From NCBI GenBank assembly GCA_002946415.1, contig NJPS01000046.1, forward strand, positions 2,046,001 through 2,110,000: 64,000 nucleotides of DNA, given 5' to 3'. The DNA is from Rutstroemia sp. NJR-2017a BVV2 (Eukaryota; Ascomycota; Leotiomycetes; Helotiales; Rutstroemiaceae). The position numbers and the translations under genes are program-made. A model generated the notes under the pieces. That model was not told the origin of the DNA. It was given only the letters and a program-made list of their open reading frames with translations, and searched no databases. Below, piece after piece: positions 36,514-47,157 of the stretch (positions within the stretch are counted from its first letter, which is position 1; each line of letters starts with the position of its first letter).

Positions 36514-38100
36514 TTCGTGCGAAGGTTGCGAGAGACGTGGGATTATGATGCAGCTTGGGCTAATGGAATTGGGATGTCGTTGCTATGAGGAATGTCGAAC
36601 CGCACTTAAGCTGTTAGCGGATGGTGATAGTTAATAGGTGATAGCTCAAGACCAGAGAAACGAAGCCCTAGAAATTGCGAAAACCGTTTTGTAGAATTGT
36701 ATTTATAAGAATGTTTCAGACCAAGAAAAAGAGATTGCCCAGTTATGAAATACAACAATGTTATGTCGAAGATGGAATTGGTGCCCCAGGGATCGGCTTT
36801 TGTCTTGGCCTTCGTTGCCCCTCGTTATCCAACTCCAAGTTGTGGAGACGTCATCCACCTAGTATTCCAGTATTCCAAACGTACACAGCCTCACTGCTAC
36901 CGCGATAATTCGTCAGATCGTTGTACCTGCAGAAACCACAAGAAGCTGATAACGGTAAGCGCAAGGAAGGCGACTTTAATACTTCTCCGAAAAATTGTTA
37001 GAGTTGCAGTACCAGTAAACAGTTTAATACACCCTGACAACAAGATCTGTATCTAAGGTTACTTCGTCGCTCGCATAGGAAGTGTGCAAAGGTTGCAGCA
37101 GAGCAATTATTATGGAGAGAAAGGTTAAATGTTACAGGAGTGGAGAGCTGGGTATCCATTCGTATGCTGCTGCCACGAATCACTGAATCACCAACTTCAT
37201 TGGCTATTTTTCGAAACATGCTCTTGTGGTCATTATCCATACGATATTCGGAATGTCATTACGAGGAGAACATGGTCAATGTTTCGTAGGTGGCTTGTTC
37301 GCCATACAAATCATTCAGCACGAAATGGGAGAAGCGGCGGATGAATGAGCGGCGGTTAAATCCTGAAGGATTCTAGTATTTGAATTTATAGTTCGCAGCT
37401 CCAAGTACTTGGGATGAATATATCTATTTGATTGTTCGATTGAACATAAGACAATACATATTGCCGATTAGCCCGACTAAAAGTAGAAAACCTCAGCTGC
37501 TTGTTCTACTGGAGCTAGCATAATATATCCTCATTTATCCTTTACCTAGTCTCGAGCTCACCACTACCCTGAACATATCTTCTACCATGATTGTACTTGT
37601 ATATAACCCTGGCAGATCCGTCGAGTCAAATTCCCCAACGAGAGAACCGACATACAATGTTCCGTCAGTGAAATAGAACATCACGGGATAAAGGCATTTA
37701 CCACGACAATATGTTGTCACCGAATCCTCCAGTAAAAGTTACTTCCGACATCAAATCGCAGACGGCTTACCCCACGGAGGACAAACCACCCACCTCCGTA
37801 CAACCAGAAAAAGGGGTAGAAGTAGGAGCATCGAAGGAACGGCTTCAATGACGCCGCTAATGTAACGACAACGATACAAGAAAACGGAGAATCAACACTG
37901 AAACATTTCACAAATTATGTCAATCATGATCGGTATCAAAACATTTCATTGCATTATCACTGGTCTGACCAAAACTCCCCCTCTCCCCCCACCATTTCTT
38001 CCAACTCAACATGGATATTGTTCCTTACAACATAGTCTTAAAGCCGTGATATCTTTGAAAATGTAGAATCAGTAACAACTAGAGCTTCATCGTTATGCTC
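36514..38100. other. intergenic, no gene recognised
   Basis: 1.6 kb lies upstream of the oxysterol-binding protein gene (minus) and downstream of the aldolase (minus). Frames of 60-103 codons have no signature. The right part probably contains the aldolase 3' untranslated region. Confidence 0.5.
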
Positions 38101-39399
38101 TTATAGCTGTCCTGCAGTGTTGAAGTCCTCGAGACCCTCCTTGAGACGGGCGGACATGGTTTTCTCTCCCTCGCGGACCCAAACTATGACCGTTAGCATC
38201 GATGATGATCTCAAACGATCCGGAATACTCACCTCTTGGATCGAAAGATTTCTTGTTTGGCTTATCAGCTCCGTCTGGGTTGCCAACTGGTGTCATGAGA
38301 TAATCTTTCTTCTTGAGGATATAATCTCTGATACCACTGAGGTAAGCGAATTGCATATCAGTGTCAAGGTTGACCTTGACAACACCGTTGGAAATGGCCT
38401 CCTTGAACTCTTCCTTGGTGGATCCGGATCCACCGTGGAAGACCAAGAAGACGGGCTTGTCTTCCTTAGCTCCGATGTTGTCCTTGACATATTTTTGGTG
38501 CTTGCCGAGAAGCTCTGGGTGAAGCTTGACGTTACCAGGCTTGTAGACACCGTGGACATTACCGAATCCAGCGGCAATGGAGAAGTATGGGGAGATAGGT
38601 GAGAGAGCCTTGTAAATAGCAAGGATATCTTCTGGTTGAGTGTATAGGGAGTTGTTGTCAACATCCTCGTTGTTGACACCATCTTCTTCACCACCGGTAA
38701 TACCGATTTCCTGAATATCGTATTAGCTCAGTCCCTCGCAGGCCTTTTTATTGTTATTACTAACCATCTCAAGCCACTGCTTCATTGGTGCAGCGCGCTT
38801 CAAGTATTTTGCGGTGGTCTCAATGTTGTAGTCCACCTCCTCTTCACTCAAATCGATCATGTGGCTGGAGAACAATGGCTCTCCGTGTTCTTTGAAGTAC
38901 TTCTCGTCGGCATCGAGGAGACCATCCAACCATGGGAGGAGCTTCTTGGCGCAGTGGTCGGTGTGTAGGATGACTGGAATACCATATGCTGGTGCAATGG
39001 CACGGATGTAGTGGGCACCGGCGATACCGCCAGCAATGGAAGCTTCTTGGTCACCATTGGCAACACCCTGGTATCAAATGTTAGTAACCGCAAATTTTGT
39101 TGAGAGGAGTAAGATTTTCGAACCTTTCCGGCGAAGTAAGCAGCACCACCCTGGGACATTTGAAGGATGATTGGGGCCTTTGCATCGCGGGCAGCTTCTA
39201 ATGATGCGACAACGGTGGAAGAAGAGGTGACGTTCTGCGAGAATTAGTTTCCTATTCACAGTAAATCCATCCGAGTCAGGCGCAAACATACAATGGCGGG
39301 AATTGCGAAGTTGTGCTCCTGAGCATAGTTGAAGAGCTTGAGGACATCATCTCCAACGATGACTCCGGACTTTCGGCTGAGAACGTCAAGGGCACCCAT
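38101..39399 (-). CDS. fba1: fructose-bisphosphate aldolase, class II
   Basis: Five exons, 39292-39399, 39124-39234, 38765-39067, 38233-38710 and 38101-38183, sum to 1083 nt; 360 aa, matching yeast Fba1 (359). It catalyses reversible cleavage of fructose 1,6-bisphosphate to dihydroxyacetone phosphate and glyceraldehyde 3-phosphate, using zinc, in cytosolic glycolysis and gluconeogenesis (EC 4.1.2.13). Visible signatures are the N-terminus GVIVGDDVLKLFNYAQEHNFAIPAINV, the metal/catalytic ILHTDHCAKKLLPW, GEPLFSSHMIDLSEE, the glycine-rich phosphate-binding FHGGSGS, and VVKVNLDTDMQFA. All splice junctions keep the family sequence continuous. The 5' flank (39400-39780) has short CT-rich stretches, in line with an expected strong promoter. 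Confidence 0.97.
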
Positions 39400-40473
39400 A
39401 TTGTTGTATTTCGTGAACGTAAAAGTTGTAAATTGTAATCTGGTTGTTGTGGTTGATCAGTAAAGAGCTGAAGAAATTATGTCTCTGTTGACAGGAAGGA
39501 AAAGGTTTTCTCTAAGTAGTAGCTGAGGATGAGGAGGGGTGGAGTAGTAGCTTTTTCTTCAGGACCGATAACATGAAATGACGCTAGTAGTGGGGGGTTG
39601 TTTCTGACTTCCCAACCACTTGCTGGCAAGCAATTGGATCCCCGAAAAAGAAATGGAACACCAGGGGGGACGTTTTTTTGGGGACGGGTGACGTACATCT
39701 TTGCTTTTTCTTTCTAGGATTTCGCTATTGATATGATGGCAGACGGGGATGGCAGATAATTGTTCAAGTTCAATCTCAGTTGCGAGAGGGGGTCCGACCA
39801 GAGCTACTTAAAGCAAAGTCAACCTTGGTAGTCAAGTGGTGCCGGGTGGGGTCTCCGGTGAAATAGGTGCTGGAATTGACCTCATTCCCTCCCATTGCCG
39901 AAGAAACTACGGCGAGATCCCCCGACCTGCTTGAATCATTTCGTATGTATCTGCAGCTAGGGCAAGCAACAACATTCTTCCGGCCACGGCTTGACTTGTT
40001 GTTCATCCAAGTGAAACTTCGGTGGAATGAAGCTATTCAGCTATTCAGGTAAGGCTCTTGGCGGGGAAAGATGGCATGACATCGCAAAGCGTTTCCCAGA
40101 ACGAGTCGAGCGATAGCTGGGTACTTGAATGTGTTGGTGCACTACTATACCATTGAATCTAAGGCTGAGGAAGTTCGCCGGTGCTTTTTCATCACCGCGT
40201 GCGTACAGAATTACAACCAATGAAAAGGCGTCCGGGCCAACTAGGGTGGCTCTCAACCATCAGTTTTCACATTCTCACAATACAGTAGTCTGCGCGCTCG
40301 AGTCTCCTGCTCTTCCGAATCTATAAAACAGCTGTACCATTGACATTGTTCTAGTTGAAGCATAGGTAGAGGATATGCATGCTCGACATGTCACTAATCA
40401 CATCTCAGGAACAGCTATCCGTGGCATCCCAGCATTGAGCGAGGCTAGATATCTATGCTTTGATTATGAGGCC
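39400..40473. other. aldolase promoter region; no other gene
   Basis: 1.07 kb lies between the aldolase start and the stop of the bL9m gene (both minus). It probably carries the aldolase promoter and leader on its left and the bL9m 3' flank on its right. Frames of 60-76 codons have no signature. Confidence 0.5.
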
Positions 40474-41423
40474 CTACCCCTGGGCATTTACTCTTATCGT
40501 CCTCCGGACGGCATCAGAAGCTCCTTTGACTTTGATATCAATTTCAAATGTCCCAACATGTTTGACCTGGTCTTTCTCTTCTGTCTTTCCCACAAATGTG
40601 ATATCCTCTGGTCCGAACACAACCCGTTTTCCTTGTTCATCCTCGGCCATAATGGCCTTCAGGTTCGCAGCGATATCGGTTGTCGACACTGAGCCATAAA
40701 TAGCCACTTTCTCGGGTGTTCTTTTCTCATTCCCTCCTGCTGCAGCTGAAATCACAGATGATGCGGGTATAGACGGTGATATTCTCTTGACTGGAGGTGG
40801 AGCAATTGTGATAGCTGTTCGGGAGAATTCGAGATTGGGCGGAAGTAGACGCGACAACAATTCGGAAGACTGTTCGGGCTACACGAGTTGATGTTAGAAA
40901 AGCAGGACCTCCCATTTGTGGAAAATTATGGCACAGCCTTACGCTCAATATATCACCTCGGGTGGGTGCTCGTTCTTTCCGTAACTTCTTCACCTCCTTT
41001 GGTTCAGAGGAAAGGCCAACTGGCGCTTGTACTGCCACTGTGCGACTTCCATAGCTGCCATCTGGAGGTGCGACAATTTTCCTCGAACCCATTACCTCCA
41101 ACTCTGCTGGTGTCACATAAACGGCCTGACGTCTGGGATACCATTTATTTCGCATCAAGCCGGGAGGAACCTGAACCATTCGGCCTACGCGATTGTTAAC
41201 TCATGATACTAAGCCAGTCTCAATGAATATCACCTTTCGCGCCATATCCAGGCATGCGGGATAAGAGTTTGACGGTAACAGTATGATCTTTCTCCTTCGC
41301 AAGTTGTTTTTTGCCTCGAATTTGTTGTCCACTTGGGAACAATGACCCGTCAGTCAGGCCCGCCGTTGTACGTCGAAGGCATGACAGGCAAGATGGTGCC
41401 CGGTGCTGTAGTAGAGATGCCAT
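40474..41423 (-). CDS. MRPL50: mitochondrial large-subunit ribosomal protein bL9m
   Basis: Three exons, 41234-41423, 40943-41184 and 40474-40878, give 278 aa. The first true ATG (41423) opens an Arg/Ser/Cys-rich presequence (HRAPSCLSCLRRT) suited to mitochondrial import. The ribosomal L9 N-terminal domain follows: TVTVKLLSRMPGYGAKG, then across intron 1 RMVQVPPGLMRNKWYPRRQAVYVTP. The C-terminal part (AIYGSVSTTDIAANLKAIM, DITFVGKTEEKDQVKHVGTFEI) fits the C-terminal domain of L9, which binds the base of the L1 stalk. It diverges from the deubiquitinase gene across about 0.6 kb. Confidence 0.93.
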
Positions 41424-42030
41424 TGAGCTTGATCTGACAAGAAAACCAAATCTACATGCCAAAATATCTCCCACGCAAACGAGCTTTACTTACTATATAC
41501 ACTCCCGCAGTTTACCCTAGGCGCACCTCAACTAACGTCGGACACTCGGTGAAATGTCCGTCCAGTCGGCTTAGAGATTTGCGAATTGAGGAGAATCAAC
41601 TTTTGTCTCCCACGACAATTCTGTTCACAATCAGAACTTGAGGATATCTTCAGTTCTACGCACCTTTGTCTCTCTTTAATGGTAGAGAACTTTATAATCC
41701 TTATTCTGGGAGTACAACTTCTGTTCTCTTTGAGCATTGGCGCATAAATCGACTGATATCCGATTTCCTTTGGTTCCACAATATTGGCAGCGGGGACCTT
41801 GATCTTCACTAGGAATTCCACATACTTTAACACCCTTTTTCTCCATCATAAAAGATCTTCACGTATGCGTGCAGTGAGAATACTCTCAGCTGGGGCTTTG
41901 TCGTGATGGAACCGTGGCATTAAAACTTATTTCTCAATTCTTCTAATTATCTCAACCATACATCGATATCTCGGACTTTGACATTTCGCCTGGCCTTCTC
42001 AACCTCGAGCGACCTTTTCCTTCCTCGACA
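41424..42030. promoter_or_regulatory. shared divergent promoter region
   Basis: 607 bp lies between divergent starts of two mitochondria-linked genes, bL9m (left) and the Ubp16-like deubiquitinase (right). CT-rich sequence precedes the right-hand ATG. No coding feature is seen. Confidence 0.5.
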
Positions 42031-44055
42031 ATGCCCGAGAAACAATTCACAACACTGACATATGCGGCTGGCGCATCTCTTGCGGCGATCACTCTGGTTT
42101 ACGTCTTTGCCCCGACCTTCTTCATAGACGAACAAAACGGAGCCTCCTCGTCGAGCTCGCGGAAGAAAGCCGCCGTCGGACTGATTAACAACGCAAATGA
42201 TTGCTTCATCAATTCCGTACTTCAGGCTCTTGCTGGACTGGGCGACCTCAGAGTATACTTGATCAGGGAAACCCACAGAAGGAAGTTAGATGGGGACGAG
42301 GTTTACATACAATTTGTGGAAGATCCGGCGCGCAAAGAGTTGCCAAGGTGGAAGGTAGAAGGTCTGCAGAAGGGACTTGTGACAACAGGCCTGAAGGATA
42401 TACTCGATGCGCTGAACGAAAGGCCAATCACTAAGAAGACAATATCCGCTGCGCCGTTTGTGACTGCATTGGAAAATGCTTTCAAGCAGCGGATCAGCCG
42501 GCAGCAACAGGACGCCCAAGAGTTTCTACAAGTAGTCGCAGAAAGACTTTGTGATGAATATCATGCAGGCCAACGGGCAAGGGATCATGCAAGAGGCTTA
42601 CACCTTACCAATGGCGTCGCCTCCGAAGAGCATATTCTGGATGAAAAATCTGTGAACGAAAAATTAAACCAGATTGTGCATGAAGAGAATACAGTGGTTG
42701 CAATAGAGTCTGCGACCAGAAAGCCTGATTCTAGCTCATCCGATGGCTCGGGCAAAGCTAGTTCTGTTTCTTCCACAGCGCAGCGTCAGGATGCGCAACC
42801 AAATGGCTACGTAGAGCAAGAAGAAGGCTTCCCATTTGAGGGTGGCTCTGAGTCTCAGATCGAATGCTTAACCTGCGGCTTCAAGCCGAAGGCCACACAA
42901 AGCACGTTTTGCTCTCTAACATTGACAGTTCCGCAGGTTGCGTCGACTACTTTGAATGCATGTTTTGATGGGATGTTTAAAACAGAATATATTGAAGATT
43001 TTAAATGCGAGAAGTGTCGATTAGTACATGCACTGGAGACTTACGAGCAAGAATATGCTCGTTCCAACTCAGAGAAGTTTAAGGACAAGACTAAGATTAC
43101 TATAGACAAGTTGAAGGCTGCTATAGAAACAAACCCCGAGGAAGAGCTCCTTGATGTTGAACTGCCTGATTCAAAGTTCGCCCCCAAACGGAAAATTGCG
43201 AAACATGTTCGCATTACCAAATTCCCCAAAGTTATGGCAGTACATCTTTCAAGGTCTATCTTTGATTACAGATCAACAATGAAGAATTCGGCAAAGGTAG
43301 CATTTCCCGAACGTTTACCCCTGGGTGGACTCTTACAGCAACGACAATATAAACTCCTGAGTGTAGTATGCCACAAAGGAAGTCATCACAGTGGGCATTA
43401 CGAGTCTTTTCGCAGACAAAATATCTACGCTCCTTACTCCACACGAAACACATTTCAACCATCTGTTGCTTTCAGCAAAACTTCGACTCCCATCCCTTCA
43501 CAAATTTCTACTCCTCAAATTAGGGCGGTGCCAAAGGACGACACAGATACCGCCACTTTGTCGTCCACACCAGAGCTGTTATCACCGACGACGGCATCGA
43601 CTACTTCCTTGCCAAATACCAACGGTCGAGCTTCGGTAGATTCTGCACGAAATGGCCGGCCCCCCCTCTCTACGATACCCTCCCAAACTGCCACTACCTT
43701 TTCGACCCCTTCAAAGGCACGAGGACCTACATCGGCTCCCCGTGATTCCGATAGCGGAAGCATACGTTCAATGAGTCGATCCGCCAGAGAGTCACTTTCA
43801 AAAATCTCGAGCACACTCAGCCGATCGTCGCCTAATTCCTCTCCAACCCCGAGGAAATCCACCTCCAACAGAGAAGGCACCCGAACATCGATGGGTGATG
43901 CTGTGCGTGCTAGGCGGAAGAAGAGGGTGTCTGATAGATGGTGGAGAATCAGTGATGACAAGATCAAAGAAAGCAAGACAAGTGAGGTCTTAGGTATGCA
44001 GAAAGAAGTTTACATGCTGTTTTATGAGTTAGAAAGGGGAGACGAAGATTCTTAG
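42031..44055 (+). CDS. ubiquitin-specific protease, membrane-anchored (Ubp16-like)
   Basis: An intronless frame of 674 aa. Residues 9-29 form one N-terminal membrane segment (LTYAAGASLAAITLVYVFAPT), as in yeast Ubp16, which sits in the outer mitochondrial membrane. The cysteine box is GLINNANDCFINSVLQAL with Cys58 as nucleophile. The usual NxGNTC is NNANDC here, so Gly and Thr are replaced. QQQDAQEFLQ is the QQD box. A Cys-x2-Cys pair of the USP zinc site is at IECLTCGF, and a second at FKCEKCR. The histidine box is CHKGSHHSGHYESF (about residue 450). A Ser/Thr-rich insert (about 475-620) separates it from the closing WWRISDDKIKESKTSEVL..VYMLFYELER. It removes ubiquitin from membrane substrates; targets are unknown. 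Single start, no upstream exon needed. Confidence 0.93.
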   Translation: MPEKQFTTLTYAAGASLAAITLVYVFAPTFFIDEQNGASSSSSRKKAAVGLINNANDCFINSVLQALAGLGDLRVYLIRETHRRKLDGDEVYIQFVEDPARKELPRWKVEGLQKGLVTTGLKDILDALNERPITKKTISAAPFVTALENAFKQRISRQQQDAQEFLQVVAERLCDEYHAGQRARDHARGLHLTNGVASEEHILDEKSVNEKLNQIVHEENTVVAIESATRKPDSSSSDGSGKASSVSSTAQRQDAQPNGYVEQEEGFPFEGGSESQIECLTCGFKPKATQSTFCSLTLTVPQVASTTLNACFDGMFKTEYIEDFKCEKCRLVHALETYEQEYARSNSEKFKDKTKITIDKLKAAIETNPEEELLDVELPDSKFAPKRKIAKHVRITKFPKVMAVHLSRSIFDYRSTMKNSAKVAFPERLPLGGLLQQRQYKLLSVVCHKGSHHSGHYESFRRQNIYAPYSTRNTFQPSVAFSKTSTPIPSQISTPQIRAVPKDDTDTATLSSTPELLSPTTASTTSLPNTNGRASVDSARNGRPPLSTIPSQTATTFSTPSKARGPTSAPRDSDSGSIRSMSRSARESLSKISSTLSRSSPNSSPTPRKSTSNREGTRTSMGDAVRARRKKRVSDRWWRISDDKIKESKTSEVLGMQKEVYMLFYELERGDEDS

Positions 44056-44733
44056 ATGCATGGTTAGGTTGCATTGGGAATAGGGTTGCATAAATAGCTA
44101 TTTATGCTTGTATATAAGGTTTCGGATCGGCATTTGGGACATGTAGATGACATAAAAGTCAGTCTGAATATTCAATTGATAAGATGAGCAGATCTGGGGC
44201 TCGTGGGTAGGGTTGTGCTGGTTGATATGGCGCACTGTTATGAGTTCTGGCGACGGGAAGATGTAACAAGGCTGGAGAAGGCTCTTTTAATGACTGAGTC
44301 CCCAAGTTTTGTCTTGAAAGAAGGTATAACTTAAAGCAAAGACAAGCATGTTAAGATCGACCTATCATATAAGTCGTGAAAACAGATAGGATGAACCGGA
44401 CCTCGAGTAAACAATTCACAAAATTCACCGCTGAACAGCTTAAACAGCTTACACAAATCATAGCTGCACTTTTATTGCACGTACCCTTTGTCAAGAAAGC
44501 CTGCCCCAGTCAATATATACAATTGAAATAGTAGATGTGAATTCACCTAAAGCAGACGTCTCCCATATCCCCTAACAAAGGAGATACAACAAGCGAGCTC
44601 TATCGCGTGCGCCCCTCCCTCACCAAAAAAAGAACGCGCTTTCGCGTTCCTCATTCCGCGACTCCCCCCAAAATCCACGAATTTCTCAACGAACAATTCC
44701 ACCACGTTAATTTGCTCCCGAACATGCGTGCAA
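44056..44733. other. intergenic, no gene recognised
   Basis: 678 bp between two plus-strand genes: the deubiquitinase 3' flank and the promoter of the next gene. Nothing else is supported. Confidence 0.5.
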
Positions 44734-47157
44734 ATGGCGCATACTAGAGACAACCGATATAACAGCTCACCATCGCCGCGTGTCCGTCCTATAGCTCTCG
44801 CGAATTCGAATACCAATGGCGCAACATGGGCAGGCAAGTCGCGGAAAACGTCGGCGGGCGAGCATTGGATGAGGAGGATTGTGGACGAGGATGATGGGGA
44901 TGAGGGTTCGAGCGAGGTGGATGTGGAAGGGGTTACGAGGGATATTGGGAAGATGAGGCGGGAGAGTGAAGGGGCGGGGAATGGGAAGTGGGATGCGGAA
45001 TTCGATTTTACGGCGAGGAGTATGGAGATTAGTGAGAGTCCGAGGTTGAAGACGAGGGGGATACCGAGTAGGATTGAGGAGATTATGGATCAGGAGAGGA
45101 GTATTGCGGAGGACGACGATGATGAGGAAGACGGCGCGGGGAGGGATGCGGCAGAAGATGTGTTGAGGGTTCTGGAGCGGCCGAGAAGAGCAACAGAAGG
45201 GCTGGCTAGTAAACGTGAAGAACCAAATCTTCCAGAGCCGCCGAACACAGAAGAGAAGAAGGCATCAATTCGCGCGCGATCAATGGACCGGAGAAATGCT
45301 TTGCGCCGGGAATTACAGGAACGGCGGGAGCAGCGACGTTTAGCCACATCGTATGAAAGCGAAGGTAATAATGCTCCGGAACCAAGACAGGAAGGAGCGA
45401 TACGGAATAGACCACGTACGGAACAAAGATCCCAAAGCGATGATTTACCTAGACGCGATGCAGTTGCGCGCGATTTTCGAGATAGTAAAGAGAACGATCT
45501 GCCACAAGGGGAATCGCAGAAGCCGATGTCCCGGTTAGAGAAGCGTTTTCAGCGCGATGATGGATTGAATGCCATCCAGAGGGCGAGACAAAATAGGCTA
45601 CGGAATGACCATAACCAAGGAATTCAAGAGCGGGAGAGGGCGCGATCGAGACCGAGACTAATGGAGCAAGACGATGTTATTGATGATGCGGAAGCACAAC
45701 AACATGATAAGACAATACTCGAGGAGGAAGGGGAGCGGATACCAGGGACTCCGATTACTATATTCAGCGGCAACGAACGACGATTGACGGAAGGAAATGC
45801 CAAAAACGAAGATTCTCTGCAGATACTACGCAATCTCTCGAAAGCAATGAAGACGGAAACAGCTGGAAGTCAGAAAACTAGTCCGGGGAGATCAGAAGGG
45901 AGACAGGAGATCATTCCCGAGACACGAAATACGAGAGAAAGAGCATCATCATCTTATGAACCAGAGATCAAGTCCGAACGAAACAGAGAGAGTGAAAGAG
46001 AAAGAGAAACAGTACGCCCCCCACCAACACCACCACCATCCGCTCCCATCGATCCGTTACTTCTACCCACACCCCGCGTCACAGGTGCATTTATCGAAAC
46101 CCCCGCCCCGCCACGCACCCGCATCGAGAAGCCGATTCACCAAGACGAAGACACCAACAGCAGTTCCTCCCGCACCTCCATAAAACAGGAACCCCTCTCT
46201 CCCCGCCTCCCCTCCACACAATCCAAACCCTCACGACCCCTCCCGAAAAACAGCGCCCCCATCCTCTCCGCCATCGACGACCTCCGGCGCATCGAAAAAG
46301 AAGCCCAAATCGACGACACCACTCTCGACCGCGACATCTCCCTAATCCTCAAAGCACAAGCCGAATCCGGGACCTCGTCCACCCCACCACTGCTCCCCGA
46401 GCTGAATCTCGATTTCGACGAGAAGGGCAACCCGCTTTCGAAAAAGGAGAAGGAGAGAAGACTCGAGGAGCTGGCGTTTGATCGTATGTCTAAGAGTCTG
46501 AGACATACCACGTCTAGTATTCGCGATGCGCGACACGGAATCGAGAGGTTGGAGAAGCGGGTTTCGTCTTCTTCGTCGACGCGTCCGCTGGGGAGGTTTA
46601 AGCTGGAGGAGGATGAGCAGTTGAGGAAAAATGCAATAAATGGAATTCCGCCCCTCATCCCAAACAGATACCTACTCCTCCCAGTCCCCCATCTCCGCCA
46701 CCCGCAGACGAAAAAACTCACCCTGCTAGGCCTGCTGCTGAGTATTTTCACAGCATGGTTCGTGCTCGAAAGCGCGATGTGCTATCGCTTCTGCCACCCG
46801 CGATACGCGAGCCGCAGTGATTGGCTGCCGAGCGATCCGTTTTGGCCGTGGGCGCTGCCGACGAAGGTGGATCAGTGGACGGGGGGAGTGGTGGGGCGGG
46901 GGGTGGAGGGGTTGGGGGAGTGGTGGAGGGAGGGGGAGGGAGGCAAGGGGGAGGATGTGGTGTTGACTTGGAGGGAGAGGGTGGCGTTGGGGAGGGAGCA
47001 GGCGGGGTTGGGGGAGGAGGAGGAACGGGAGGTTAGGAAGGGGTGGAGAGGGTGGGGTGGGTGGAGTGCGGGGAGGGGGAGTGGTGGTGGGTATAAAAGC
47101 GGTTCGGGCGGAGTAGTGTTTGATGGGGGTTGGGATGGAGATGAGATTTTGGGATAG
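44734..47157 (+). CDS. conserved disordered protein with C-terminal membrane anchor
   Basis: An intronless frame of 807 aa from the ATG at 44734. The first 550 residues are charged and low-complexity (Arg/Glu/Asp/Ser), with acidic runs and arginine-rich helical pieces (MDRRNALRRELQERREQRR). A more ordered block follows (IDDLRRIEKEAQIDDTTL, LDFDEKGNPLSKKEKERRLEEL, SIRDARHGIERLEKRV), with coiled-coil character. One membrane span near residue 675 (KLTLLGLLLSIFTAWFVLESAM) leads into a Trp/Pro/Cys-containing segment (CYRFCHPRYASRSDWLPSDP) that looks constrained. The tail is Gly/Glu/Arg-rich. I do not recognise a named family. The layout suits a nuclear-envelope or ER protein with a large cytosolic or nuclear N-terminus. 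The last 300 nt are extremely G-rich. Confidence 0.75.
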   Translation: MAHTRDNRYNSSPSPRVRPIALANSNTNGATWAGKSRKTSAGEHWMRRIVDEDDGDEGSSEVDVEGVTRDIGKMRRESEGAGNGKWDAEFDFTARSMEISESPRLKTRGIPSRIEEIMDQERSIAEDDDDEEDGAGRDAAEDVLRVLERPRRATEGLASKREEPNLPEPPNTEEKKASIRARSMDRRNALRRELQERREQRRLATSYESEGNNAPEPRQEGAIRNRPRTEQRSQSDDLPRRDAVARDFRDSKENDLPQGESQKPMSRLEKRFQRDDGLNAIQRARQNRLRNDHNQGIQERERARSRPRLMEQDDVIDDAEAQQHDKTILEEEGERIPGTPITIFSGNERRLTEGNAKNEDSLQILRNLSKAMKTETAGSQKTSPGRSEGRQEIIPETRNTRERASSSYEPEIKSERNRESERERETVRPPPTPPPSAPIDPLLLPTPRVTGAFIETPAPPRTRIEKPIHQDEDTNSSSSRTSIKQEPLSPRLPSTQSKPSRPLPKNSAPILSAIDDLRRIEKEAQIDDTTLDRDISLILKAQAESGTSSTPPLLPELNLDFDEKGNPLSKKEKERRLEELAFDRMSKSLRHTTSSIRDARHGIERLEKRVSSSSSTRPLGRFKLEEDEQLRKNAINGIPPLIPNRYLLLPVPHLRHPQTKKLTLLGLLLSIFTAWFVLESAMCYRFCHPRYASRSDWLPSDPFWPWALPTKVDQWTGGVVGRGVEGLGEWWREGEGGKGEDVVLTWRERVALGREQAGLGEEEEREVRKGWRGWGGWSAGRGSGGGYKSGSGGVVFDGGWDGDEILG

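Noticed and set aside
38117..38602. 161-codon plus-strand frame
   Set aside because: It is antisense to the aldolase exons; the aldolase on the minus strand is unambiguous.
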